Positions 34,204-45,773 of a stretch of DNA of 64,000 bases are shown here, in pieces; within the stretch, counting starts at the first letter, position 1, and each line of letters opens with the position of its first letter. Position numbers and translations under genes: made by a program. The DNA is from Suillus spraguei. Its lineage: Eukaryota > Basidiomycota > Agaricomycetes > Boletales > Suillaceae. The stretch lies in assembly GCA_016800925.1 (NCBI GenBank), contig JABCPU010000009.1, forward strand, positions 124,001 through 188,000, in the 5' to 3' direction. A model generated the notes under the pieces. It did no database searches, was not told the origin of the DNA, and worked only from the letters and a program-made list of their open reading frames with translations.

Positions 34204-35072
34204 TGGGACAATGCCAACGAAAACGATATGATGCGCAACGAGAACGACACAGAACGATACGATAGACGACGACGACAGGAGTGATAACGATACCGTCCAG
34301 GTGCACGACAAAAACGATGTGATGCACGACGAAAACCACACGTGCAACGCGTCTTCCTTGGAAATCTCAGATCTTATCATTTTTACTATTATGTAATTAT
34401 AGAAATATCATATTTCCCCCGACCCCGTCATGTTGGATCTTTACTGGGGTTCAGGCTCGTTGAACGCCAACAAATCTGTGTTTGAGGCATATCTCGCAGG
34501 ACTTGTGGCAGAATCCTATGTTCTCGTTGATCCTATCTCTTCTCACTCTGACTCGAGTTCGCTCCGACAGCTTGGAGTAAGATGATAACAGGATGCCTAC
34601 AACTGATGTTTTGCCTGGTGTGGTAGGATCATTATACTCTCAGAGATAACTTGTAGACAGGGAGCCTATTGTTAAACTGGCGAAAAATTTGAGCATAGTG
34701 AAAATTGGAGAAGAGCTACTGCCAGTACTGAGTAAACCGTTAAGAGTAGTATTTTAGTCACGGTCGCCGTGCGTGTTTGAAGGTCCGAAATCTATCCCAA
34801 ATCCACCTAAGCTAATTTCATTTTCAAAACGCGAAATCGACATCCAAACCGGCCTCCGAATTCAACCTTGAACTTCCTTTGATCGAAAGTAATCTTTTTG
34901 TCTCATTATGAGGTCATGCATTATGAGTAAGTGTACTGAAAGTCTGAAACGAGTCACAAATTGTTCGTCACAAATACCAGCCTCCAGGGTATAAGTACCA
35001 GGTGGATGAACACATCTCGATCATTCTTTCACTAAATCTCCTGTCTGTTACCATCTCACAATATTAACTTGA
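34204..35072. other. Region between the Tnp2 transposase and the terpene synthase
   Basis: Simple CGTTTTCGTTG-like repeats (about 34210-34350) precede the transposase start and may be element promoter or subterminal sequence. The rest has no gene. A TATA-like GTATAAGTA near 34989 lies about 80 bp upstream of the terpene synthase start and may be its promoter. Confidence 0.4.
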
Positions 35073-36183
35073 ATGTCACTTAACAGTCTCTCAACACACA
35101 CTCTCGATAGTGGTGTACGTATGTTTCCTCTGTCATATTATCATGTCCTACATATGTTCTCTCAAATACAGGTCCTAGCAAGTATTCGCCAGGCCATCAC
35201 CAATTTTCTTCAGCGTTGCGGCTTGCAATATACAGACGTCACGATCGACGAAGCATATTACTCTCAATGCTGCCAGGAGGCCATCAACCGTGGCTTTCCG
35301 ATGGATGGAAAATATTCTATCCGTGCATACATGAATATTGGCGTGGCCATGGCATCTCATGGCTACGCCCACCTTCCCGACCATGCAGCCAGGATGTGGA
35401 TGTGCCTCTTCACAGCTGTCACAACCCGCATCGATGACATGATGGTCAGGGGAGAAGACATGACGCATGTGTACCATTTCAACGAGCAGTTCGTAAACTG
35501 CCAACCGCAGGGTGATCCGGTCTTGAATGCACTCGATGTGCTCTTGCGTGAGGTCACTGGCCTTCATTCCCCATTGGTATCGAATCTTATCACCGCGTCT
35601 ACACTCAATTTCATGACTTCCAACTGTCTTGATGATGAGAATAAAGACATGCAGGTACGGTTTATATTTGAATAACAAGTTGGATATTTGATCCCTGGTA
35701 TTGTAGATCTGGCCCCAGGCTCCCTTATACCCAGAGTATTATAGGCTCTTATCAGGCTTGGTGGATGGATATGTATTATTTATCTTTCCTTCCGTGCTTC
35801 CGACCCGGGAATACATTCAATGTATGCCGGATCTAAGAACTGTCATAAACCACACAAAGTAAGGATATCAACGACTTCCTGTTAAGCTTCCTAACCCATT
35901 GTCATTCAGTGATATACTATCTTACTACAAGGAAGAAATTGAAGGCGATCCCACGAACTACTTATCGCTCATGGCAGCCTCTCGTGCCCTCACCAAACAA
36001 GATGCTTTGCATGAACTCATCGAAAAAACTGTGCAAGCGCATCACAATATCCTCGAATGCCTACGACCTCATACCGGGGCCTATGACGCCTACGTTAGTT
36101 TTTTCGATGGGTATGTCAAATTCCATGTTGCCTTGAAAAGGTACAAGATGGCGGAGATCATGGCAGAGATTCCCTCTTCTTGA
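35073..36183 (+). CDS. Sesquiterpene synthase, trichodiene synthase (TRI5)-like
   Basis: Four exons, 35073-35114, 35172-35654, 35707-35858 and 35910-36183, with consistent phases give about 317 residues, slightly short for the class. Class I motifs are present: a shortened aspartate-rich site RIDDMMVRGED (residues about 105-115) and the NSE/DTE-type metal site NDILSYYKEE (about 226-235), split by the last intron. The enzyme should ionise farnesyl diphosphate with Mg2+ and cyclise it. The fungal TRI5 family makes trichodiene and related sesquiterpenes, and the exact product cannot be told from sequence. It faces a membrane-protein gene tail to tail and lies 9.6 kb from a dioxygenase pair. Confidence 0.85.
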
Positions 36184-36345
36184 TGGATGTCTATATTCCT
36201 TCTTAGTATGACACTTTCCAACTTTCTATGTTGATCACCATATCTTGACTTGTATACTTGTACAACTGTACCCCATCTGTTAGTGGGATGTTACTTGACT
36301 GATTATATATCGTATTACCATGCCAGGTGCAGCAAGTACGCCCTT

Positions 36346-38003
36346 TTATTGCAGAAGATTATCTAGTGACACATCGGACATAGGAATTTGCATGAAGGCG
36401 TCGGAGCCGTGTGTCTGCAGCTTCATCTGCCAGAGCTGGCGGTGCATACGCGTGGCGAGGATCGCAAGGATTATGAACTGGAAACTGTATGTGGGTGTGC
36501 ATTTTGGGTATTGTTAGTAGAATTGTGCAGAAAATTTTAGAAGTACGTACTCGTGCAATATGGCGTGGTAGGCGTACTACGTGCGCAGAACATTAGCAGC
36601 TCTATCGTAAAAGGCTTTCAGGAGATATACGCACATGGAGAAGCAACGAAGTGAATACGTTTACCACTGAGAGCACTTCAGGAAAGAGATCATGAGCACG
36701 GTAAAACAGCGTGTGCGAGTATTAACTCACAAAAACCACATGTATAATAGAATATGTTATGTTTCACCAAGACAATGTATAGATGGCTTGAATTTATCCG
36801 CCAGCTCTGTATGGCGCGTATGAGTGTGAGAATCATGAGTCCTGGAGGAGTGTCTGTCAACGTGTACTTATAAACGTGTATGCTCCTGGTCACCCACCCA
36901 GTTCGAACACGGAAAGGAGAAGAAATGGCACGAAGAGCCGGAAGCTAGTCGAGCTCTGGTAACACCCTGTAATGCCCGGAATCGCGCTAGTCGCATCTGT
37001 GAAAGTGAACAGGATGTTTCAGTAGTCTTGGAACGCCAGGTAAGAAGTGAGAGCGCGTACATACTGCAGGAACAGTAGTGGCGAAGGTGATGCCGATGGA
37101 TGCTCCGACAAAGGTCTGGCTGATGCATCTACTACTGGCTTTGGCATGTACGAGTGGATTTGGAACTCACGAGAACGGTAACCACCATGGCTGCGAGTAA
37201 GATTCTATTGTTGTTCCAAAGCGCGCATAATCTGAGGACGAAAAAACCTGGACGAATCAGATCAAGAATATACATATCTTACGAAAGAAGGACATACCCT
37301 CGGAGCAAACGGCTGACACTATGCCGAAACCTGGGAGAGAAAGTGGGTTGTCTTTAGCACGGCTGTCCATAAATGGATGTACCATGCGCGTACCTGAGCA
37401 AATATTGTCCAATACCCGGCATTTCTGGTAAAGTCAGGTAGTAAGCGACGTTGATCTGTCGTCAAGTCTCCACCGCATGTTCACGTACACCTGGGTTTTC
37501 ATTAGGGATAAAACTCACTGCATGATAACGTGTTAATTCATCGTCGAGCAATGTGTGCTGGAGCTGGACGTACAATACAGATTTGTGGCGAGGAGGAGAA
37601 AAGGGACATATCGCGTAACGATATAAAGACCTTTCACCTTGGTCCATTGTGAGACAAGTAGGAATCTCCACTTTGAATAGACCCGTATCAGCATCGAAAC
37701 CGAGGCGTATCACGGAACAAATGTATTACCTCTTCATGAAACGAACAAGCATAATCATAGGCCTGGATAAACGATTTTAACAACGGAAGAGAATTCGTCA
37801 GGATAAGCTCACCCAGAATGTCGTTATTGAAACTGCGCTGCGTTAGGACGATAAAGACAAAGTTCAGGCAGTACGCACCGTAAACGTACTGATGCACACA
37901 AAGATTACTTAGTATTACCCGTATCAAAGAGAAAGAAACGCACCGCAAAAAACTGCAGACTCATTGCTGCCACAATATCGTCAGTTGAATATTTTGTCTC
38001 CAT
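36346..38003 (-). CDS. DUF6533-type integral membrane protein
   Basis: ATG at 38003 (METKYSTDDIVAAMSLQFF). Several short exons follow. The characteristic block reads AVSITTFWAYDYACSFHEE, then after an intron WRFLLVSQWTKVKGLYIV-TRYVPFLLLATNLYC. Later exons include FFVLRLCALWNNNRILLAAM and VGASIGITFATTVPA. The last exon ends FQFIILAILATRMHRQLW..SLDNLLQ at the stop 36348-36346. The pattern (EE-W-W-K-LY-RY-P, then an R-x-x-ALW helix) fits the large basidiomycete DUF6533 family with about seven membrane segments. The function of the family is unknown. The exon chain between 37.4 and 36.5 kb is only partly resolved. Confidence 0.7.
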
Positions 38004-39066
38004 TCCGGGTCGTTCAAAAGGTAACAGTTAACGGTTTACCACCCCCTTCTAAATTCTTATCACTTAGGAACACATATGCTATGCAATTAGGTAATTCCTG
38101 GACAAAGTTTGATTCGAAAACTCACGTGTGCTCATCGTACTAAGTACCTGTCCCTCCTAAATTTCAGCCACCTAAAAGCTTCGAAGCTCTAACTATGAGA
38201 TCGACGCCTCCATTATTAATACTTACTTGGACCTCATTGGTTTTTCGGAGGGTAATTGTTATGTTCAACATCCTTGAATCAACTGACGATAGGTATTGAC
38301 GCCGAGAGCCAAGCTGTCAAGTTCAAGTCGCTAGTACGCACTTGCCATCAGTTAGCCGATTTCCACTAGGTTTGACACAATGACAGGAAACAAGCACGCT
38401 TGTTTCCTTTCATAGACGACTTGGGCCCGAGGGTTAACTAGTTCAGCTGTTCGGAACTTTGAACGCTCAAGTGATCAGAAACGTTTCAGCGTGACCAGCC
38501 AGCCGCACGTGACACATGGGGGCTCTTTGCAGAGTCAAGACTCAAGAGAAATTTTTATGTATAGGTTTTCGTTATGTTTAGATTTTTATCATTCCATTTG
38601 GACGACTAGTACTAGTAGATTCTGTCCTCATTCGACTCAAGACTGCCAAATCTACGTTTGTTTGCAGTCGGCAGTGTAACGAATATTCTCCAAGTTGTAC
38701 TAATATAGCACGGATCCTTCTCTATCTTCAACTGCTATTCACATTAATGGCGAAACGCAAGCCATCGAAAGATTTGACTCATGAAACTCACACGTCCAGC
38801 GAAGTAACAACTCGTGAAAGCTCGGTATGTAGCTTATGAGGATCACTCCGTTCACTCAAGACCCAATACTGACATTGAAACTTAACGCATCCTTCACCTA
38901 GTACCGACCAAGCAACGAAGTCCGTCGGGTCGTGGGGAATGTTAAGGACGGTACTGAGGACGGCGTGTACAACTTAAGGACTTCAGAGAGTCCACGAGCA
39001 TCCGTAATGAACGTCTTGGAATACGACGCACCGAATACATTCAAAGTGGACCAAAAAACAAGGTGG
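38004..39066. other. No gene seen
   Basis: Short frames only. Upstream flank of the membrane-protein gene and pre-insertion target of the large LINE. The LINE target site is GACGAAATGTTT at 39067-39078. Confidence 0.4.
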
Positions 39067-39075
39067 GACGAAATG

Positions 39076-39107
<32 letters not shown>

Positions 39108-39596
39108 TCAGATTTAGTCCTTTGGGGTCGTAGACCCTATGTTGGACATTGTCTCGTCATTAGCTATCTTTCATCTTTTGAGGGGTTTGGATGCTCTTTT
39201 GTTTTATGGTGCGGACATGTACTCTGTCACCGAAGTGAGCAAGCACGAAAGGAAAGCTGCGGGAGGAAGACAGGTTAGTAGAGGAATTTGTTATAGGGTC
39301 GTATCTTTGTTGTCTTGACTGGTTCGTTCTTCGGTTTCGCTATGTGGTTCCTCTGTAGTGTGTCTTCTGTGGTTCCCGTCAGTGACAGCTTCGTTGGAGT
39401 GTCGATCCTTTCATGGGAGAGTGTGTGGTTTGGGTTGGTATGTGCGGTTTGGGTATGTTTCCCTGTGACATTTTTACTGTGGTGTGTTATGTTCTTTTAC
39501 ATATGTTAATTCTCACCGAATATTGGCTTGAATCTTCCAGTGCTATTGATGTATGGATGAGGTGTGGGGTGATTTTGTCGGATGTTAGGATATGGG

Positions 39597-42500
39597 CTAT
39601 TGACAGTGCGTCTCGACGTGCGGCGTTTGCGAAGATATGGGTTCCTTTCGATATTGGGGGCATTCGAAGATATAATGGTGAATCGTTTCGTTCGTGTTGG
39701 GGCATATTGGGCAGTGCGGGGTGTCGGACTTGTTGATTCGATGGAGGTGATGATTTAGGGGGATGTGTCGAGTCCGGAGCTGGATGTACATGCTGGCGTG
39801 TCGTTTGGGTAGTCCATTGATGAGTTTGAGATACTTGGCGGAGGGCATTGATGGGTCGATATCTCGAGTTCGGGTGTAGCGTGGTGATTTGTCCATAGGG
39901 TTTTCCAGAGTTCTTTCACTTTTATCTTCTGGGCGGCTCGTAGTGCAGGCGCATTGCATAGGAGTGGCTTATCTCGTAGATATTTGGGTAGCTGACGTTT
40001 TGGGCTGCTGTTTTCGGGATCTTCTGCAGCTTTCTTGGCTTCGTGGTCTGCTAGCTCGTTGCCTGGTATGTTCTCGTGTCCGGTACCCAGCGGATGGTGA
40101 GGTCGAAGTCTCCTTGTTCGTCCCGTCGTTTCGATATCGATTTGATCATTTTGCTGAATTGTTCCGGAATGAAGTTGCTGCTGTCCTTGTTTGCTTTGGT
40201 TCCGCATACTATGGCCGCTTGATTGTCGATTAGGATTGATGCTGGGTATGTCACATTTCGTTCCGTGGCTAAGAGGCGAGCTGCTAGGTTAGTCCCAGTG
40301 TTTCGGCTTCGTATACTGTATGTTCTGCGTCTGATCCTAGGTGGTAGCGTAAGATTCGCGGTTCCTGTCCTTCTCGTAGCAGTACTGCTGCGGCTCCAAT
40401 CCCTTCCTTATATCCTGACCCGTCTGCGTAGATGCGGATGACATCCTTGAGTTGTTCATGCTCTTGTTTTGCGGCCTTCTTGTCCTTCGCTATCTGTGTC
40501 TTGTATACTGGTTCTTCTGACGCTCTCGTTTGGTTTGACGAGTTGATCGTTTCGACGTCATTTGGGAAGATGCGGAAGGTGTGGAGTAGGTTGTGCAGTG
40601 ATGAACGGTGGGTCTGGACGTTGTGTCCTGCTATCCATTGGAGTTTACTGTGCAGTGGATGGGATTGGGGGAGGGTGGCTAGACGAACAGTGGCTCGGTG
40701 GCAGATCTTCTGTAGGAGTAATGGTATCGGTAGGAGATTTGCATGGGCTTCGAGCACGTCTGTTGGCGAGGTTCTCATGGCGCCGGTTATACTTAGCACT
40801 GCTATGCGTTGTATGGACGTGAGTCTTTTCGCTATTCCTTTGGAGCCTCTTTGGGTGACGTTCACATTGGATCCTCGTCTGAATATCGGTTTGAACCATA
40901 TATCTGCACCGTATGCGAATTTCGGGACTGCCACTGTTAGGTAGAGTTGACGCATTAGTTTGGTTGGGATTCCCATGGTGGTTCTCGAGAGTCGTCGGAT
41001 CTGTAGGACATATTCAGTTCCTTTCGCTATTGCATACGCTGCATGCTCTTTCCAGGTGAGTTCTTGATCCACGATGATTCCTAGGAAGCGAGTATGGTGC
41101 ACTGGTTGGATTGTGACTCCGTTGAGGATGATGGGACTTCGTTCCTTCATTCTGCTGCACGTGAAATCCATGAGTGCGAACTTCGTTGTTTCAAATTTGG
41201 AGTTATGTTCTCTTGACCACTGATAACCTCCGTTTTCTGTTCAAGCATGTCTCGCAGGATTTCGTGTGTCTCCTCAAATGTTTCGGCTATGGCATGTAAG
41301 CTGTGTCATCCACAAAGGCTAGTGCGATTTCTTCCCTTCGGTTGCCTATTCGTCCTCGTGCTACTTCAACTAGGTGGAGTTGTATATTAGGTAGCATATC
41401 ATTGATAGCGGGTCGCCCTGGCCTATCCCGTTTGTTACTGGAAACCATTCTGAGGTGAAGTTGTCGAATCGTAGTTGGGTCCTCCGTCCTGTGAGCATTC
41501 GTTCTGTGAATGAGATGAGTTCCATTGGTAGTCGTCGACGTCGCATGTTGTGAATAAGGCGGCTGGTGACTGCATTCGGGAATGCTCCTTCAATATCTAG
41601 GAATAGTACTGACGCTACTCGTTTCGTTCGCCACGCATCCTTGATTGTTGCCTCAAGTAAATGTACTGAATCGGTAGTTGAACGTCCCGGTCGTCCTCCG
41701 AAATGGTTTGCTGGCAGAAGTTGGTGCTTTTCGAGGATGTTGGTGACTTGTTGGGTAACTATGGCTGTCAGTAACTTGCAGGTGGTGTTGATCAATGCTA
41801 TGGGGCGGTATGCCTTGGGTACGCTATAGTTGGCTTTGCCTGGTTTTCGTAGTACTATGGTTGTGAAGTCGCGCCATGGTTCATAGTACGTTTGAAGCGT
41901 GAAGACTGCGTCGAAGATTCGCGTTAGGTATGGCACGAGTGTGTTGGCGTTTCGTTTGAAGACTATATTGCAGATCCCGTCTGGTCCTGGGGCTTTGAAT
42001 GGGCTCATGTTCTTGATTGCTCGTTCGACGTGTTCTTCCGTGATGCGTTCGAATGGGGTGACGGGTTCTGGGTACTCGAATTCTTCTGGGATGAGGTTGT
42101 CCGCCGGGGGTGGAGGGAAGAATGTCTTGGCCAGGAGTATGCTCTTCTCGTCATTAGATATGGCCTCCATGGTTGTGCCATCTGCGTTCTTGGACTGTAG
42201 GACTGGTATTCGAGTTTTCCTGCCGTTGGCGCTGGGGGTGGTGACATATTTATTTGCTATCCAGAGTTCAGTTGAGTGGCTTCTTCGAGAAATTGAGTCC
42301 AGTGTTCTTTCTTGGCCTTGTAGATAGCTTCTGAGACTTGGTTTCTGAATTTGCGGTGTTCCTCATGTGATGGGTGATTTGGTAGCGCTCTGAATTTATA
42401 GGATAGGTCACTTAGCTCGTGTTTGCGGTCTAGCATTTGGGACAGTTCCTTGGACCACCATCGCTTTGCGTGGGGATTCGGTTTGGATTTCGGTACGTTT

Positions 42501-43447
42501 TCATCAATTACATCTTGAAGGATTTTTGCGAGGCGTTTTGCTGCGAGTTGGAATTCTTCAAGGTCGACTAACGGTTTTGGTTCTGGTATCGTTGTTAGTT
42601 GTTCCTTGAGTCGCGAGTTGAATTTCTCCCAGTCCACGTCTCGATAGTTGTAATTGGTTGTAGTTGTAGCTTGAGGGATATCCAGGTCGAGTGTACTAAG
42701 GATGGGGATGTGGTCCGTTTTGGGGGGGTGTAGTCTTGGGGCTGTGTCACATATTGTGAAGGCTTCCAGGGTGTGTTCGGTACAGAAGACGTTGTCCGGT
42801 CGGGTCCAATTGCCTGTGCGAGTTGATTGCAGTGTCGGTTTGTCCTTGACGAGGGCTTGGCACATTCCGTAGTCCGCCATGAGTTCGATCCAGGCCTGTG
42901 CATTTGCTTGTGCTTGTCGAGGCTCGCAGAGGTGTCGGTTCCGTTCTTCCTCCCATAGCGCATGGTGACAGTTGAAATCTCCTAGCCATAGAACGTGATC
43001 ATCGTGTGTGGGTCGTATCGTGCGGATGTTGCTTTCGAGGTATCGATGGAGTGTTGGGGGAGTATCTTGCTTGTCGCTGTCGTTGTAGATATTAAGGATA
43101 GTTAGTTTGCCGAAGGGTCCTGTGAATTGAATTATTACTACGTCAGCTGAGGGAAAGGGGAGTTGTCTCCAGCTGTTGGTGTTAATGCGTTTATGTACTA
43201 GTGTTACAGCACGCGATCGCTTTGCTTGTGTGTAGCGATGCGTTGGATATACAACGTGCCAGTCGGGGGTGGCTCTCATATTACCTTTCGTGTCTATGGT
43301 GGGTTCTTGTATGGCTATGATGTCCCAGTCGCGAGCTGCGCTTGGTCCGCTGAGGATGCAGTGTTGAGCATCTGAGGAGGTGTTGAGGTTTTGCTGCCAG
43401 ATTCGTAGTCGAGTCGTCGAGTTGTCCGGTGTATTAATCATTTCCAT
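39597..43447 (-). pseudogene. LINE ORF2: AP endonuclease, reverse transcriptase, RNase H (broken)
   Basis: ATG at 43447 overlaps the end of ORF1 (ATGGAAATGA holds start and stop in different frames), suggesting coupled reinitiation. Order: endonuclease (IWQQNLNTS, DWDIIAIQEP, LWLGDFNCHHALW, KTDHIPILSTLDL); reverse transcriptase (SPFKAPGPDGICN, KAYRPIALINTTCK, NHFGGRPGRSTTDSV, LFLDIEGAFPN, NGIGQGDPLS, and FVDDT, read near 41310); thumb and connection; RNase H (YADGSG, VYEAETLG, IDNQAA, GNELADHEAKK); C-terminal finger CPICPNTNETIHHYIFEC. Frame breaks lie near 42257, 41375, 41300, 41220, 40284, 40100 and 39950. The role in the family is nicking the target and copying element RNA into it. Confidence 0.9.
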
Positions 43448-45240
43448 GCGTCGTAGTCTCGTTGGCTGAACTGTATTACGTCTGACGGATTGAATTGGGA
43501 TGTGGGGGATTCAGATCTTCGACATGTGGTCGTTCGGCTGGGTGCGAATCCTCTTGATGGTAGTCTGGTGCCTCTGGTTGGTGCTGCTCCTCTGATTGGC
43601 GCTCTGTCACTGTTGCTGTTGCCTCGGTTTCCTTCGTTCCTTGTTGAGTAATCGTCGAGTCGTTGTTGGCGTAGTTCGTTATTCGGGAAGGTTGTTGGTG
43701 GCAGCGTTTTCTTGTATGGCGGCGGCTTTGAGGAGTTGTCGCATGGGTCCATTCTTCGTCTGTGGGGAAGTATGGTAGCGTGTTATCTGGATATCTTTTG
43801 TCAGTATCTTCGCATTTTTGAATAAAGGAAGGGCAGTCGCGGCTCCAGCTAGCGTGATCGTCTGTGTTGCAGGCCGTGCAGAAATACTTGTCTTTGGTCG
43901 GGCAGTCTGATGTTCGATGATTGTTTCCACAGTTTGCGCAGGTGTCCCCATGGGCTATGCATTCCCTAGCTATATGACCGTAGTGTTGGCATTTTGCGCA
44001 GCGGAGTGGCTCGCGTCTGTTCTTCTTTGGCCAAAGGAGAAGGTGATCTATTGTGATGCCGTCGCGTTTGCTAGGTTTGCGGTTTGAGGTTCTGTGAAAA
44101 CGATCATTAGGTGCGCGACTTTTTGAGAACTTGACCGTTTCTCTGCTGGTTTAACCCAGCGCGTTGATAGGATTGTTCCGTTGTTCCATCCATTTTCGCT
44201 CTCCAGTTGCCGTGTGCTTTCAGCATCAGTTGGGTTGTAGCTGACTGGTGTGAATGGGACAATCAATGGGTAGGAGCGTTCTTTGAATGTCGCGTCTGGG
44301 TCAGGTTGCGCACTAACTCGTCTTTGGTTCCAGGGTTGCTGCGGATGAAAGCTGCTGCTTCTTTAGTTGTCATTTCAATTATCATACCACCTTGCTTGAA
44401 TTGTGTGACTGCTCGCATGTCCAGTTTCGGTGATTCGTCGTTTGCGGCTAGGTTCTTGAGGGCCGTTTTGACGCGTTCGACGAGTTGTGCGTGGGATGAG
44501 TTGCCTGCTGCGAGCGGACTGTTAGGTGTGTATCCTATCATGATTTGCCTTTCCTTGATTGCTTCACGCGCCATGAGTTGCAGCCGATGTGCTTGAGTCG
44601 CTGTTTCCGGTTGTTGACCTTGGCTTGTCATGACTGCGGCTGCATATGATGGTCTGGAGTTTGCGGATTCGGTAGCTTGCTTTGAGAGGGTGTCTACTGT
44701 CGTTTGGATTTTCTCTAGTTGCAGGCTTTGGGAGGCTGATGTTGCGTTTATATCTGTGGATAATTTCGTTAGTTTTTCTTCAGTATCTTGTAGCTTAGCT
44801 ATGTGGGGAGATATCACGGCTGTGACGTGTCTTGCTATGATTTCGGTGGTTTCGTCTGTTACGATTTCCTTCAGAACAAAAGCCACTGCACGGATTGCCG
44901 TTTGTGCGGGGAGGGATATGCCGGTTAGCTGGGTTGTGTGTAGGAGTATTTCGGATATGGCATCTATTGTGTATGGTTTTCCACTGATAGCAAGTGCAAT
45001 ACGTTCCAAGTAGGCTTTGCCCGTCGTCGCATTGATAACTTCGTTGTTCAGAGCTATGATTTCCGGAGTTGTCAATTTGGGTGGCGTGCGTCTGCTTTGT
45101 GTTGGTATCGCTGTTGCTGGTGCTGGGGTTGGAGGTCGGGAGGTCTCGGAGGTGTTATTGGTGGTGCTTGGTGCCATCATATCTCTCAGATTTCGCGATC
45201 CGTTTCCTCTATTGCCCACTGGGGCGGGTGCCGGAACCAT
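43438..45240 (-). pseudogene. LINE ORF1: gag-like protein with CCHC zinc knuckles (broken)
   Basis: ATG at 45240 (MVPAPAPVGNRGNG). The first 325 codons include a helical region with heptad-like Leu/Ile spacing. After frame changes near 44265 and 44040, code continues through zinc knuckles CAKCQHYGHIAREC and CANCGNNHRTSDC, plus a third Cys/His block CTACNTDDHASWSRDC. Another frame change precedes the C-terminus ending DVIQFSQRDYDAWK. In Tad1-type LINEs this protein binds the element RNA. Confidence 0.85.
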
Positions 45241-45378
45241 TATTATATGTATGTATAGTAGTAAGACGAGTTTTGTTGTGTGTTGGACGCGTTGTTGACG
45301 CGCGTTGGGCGCGTGGGTTCCGGGGTCCTAGTCGGAGTGCCACTTGGTTCAGGTCCAAGGGGCAGTGACGAAATGTTT

Positions 45379-45773
45379 CATTGTGCAGTACATGTAATCG
45401 TGATATCCATGACAAAGGCGGTGAAAATGAGAGCACCTTGAAAGTAATGCGCGGAAGAATAGTGATGCGGGGCTTGAAACAACAGCTGGAGGGGGGAAAA
45501 GAACCGGGCAAGGGCAAGCGGATGTAGGATGAAATTGATGGAATGCGAAGAGTAGGACTTGAGGTCAACATTGAAGCGCAAAGGGGAAGTGGAAGTATGA
45601 GTTAACGAAGGAATAGTCATGTGTTTCGCTCGCACGGCACTGGTGCCGCGTCAGTGGCCCGTCAATTCCGTATGATGAATCCGCGCAAGCTTCGGTCCGT
45701 AGTGCCGCACTAGGAGGGTCACGGTATATAACTTGGCACTCAGACTGCGGTCAGCCAAGAATCCATCCTAATC
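45379..45773. other. Upstream region of dioxygenase 1
   Basis: No gene. It includes a TATATAA motif at 45725-45731 upstream of the dioxygenase start. The LINE inserted about 400 bp upstream of this gene. Confidence 0.4.
45725..45731 (+). promoter_or_regulatory. TATA-like element of dioxygenase 1
   Basis: TATATAA lies 43 bp upstream of the ATG at 45774. If used, the 5' untranslated leader would be very short. Confidence 0.35.

Larger units (their letters stand above)
39079..45366 (-). mobile_element. Near-complete LINE (Tad1-like), minus strand, 12-bp target-site duplication
   Basis: The 12-bp sequence GACGAAATGTTT occurs at 39067-39078 and 45367-45378, immediately outside the element. A run of 29 T (39076-39104) is the poly(A) tail seen from the other strand; its first three T overlap the duplication. 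Length is 6,288 bp, with about 126 nt before ORF1. ORF1 carries zinc knuckles; ORF2 carries AP endonuclease, reverse transcriptase, RNase H and a terminal finger. This is the layout of fungal Tad1-clade LINEs. Both ORFs have several frame breaks, so the copy is not autonomous. Confidence 0.93.

Noticed and set aside
39076..39104. Long T-run as a terminator or low-complexity artefact
   Set aside because: It is the poly(A) tail of the minus-strand LINE, confirmed by the flanking duplication.
39315..40944. Several plus-strand Cys/Val/Trp-rich frames
   Set aside because: They lie antisense to the LINE ORF2 RNase H and thumb regions and have no motifs of their own.
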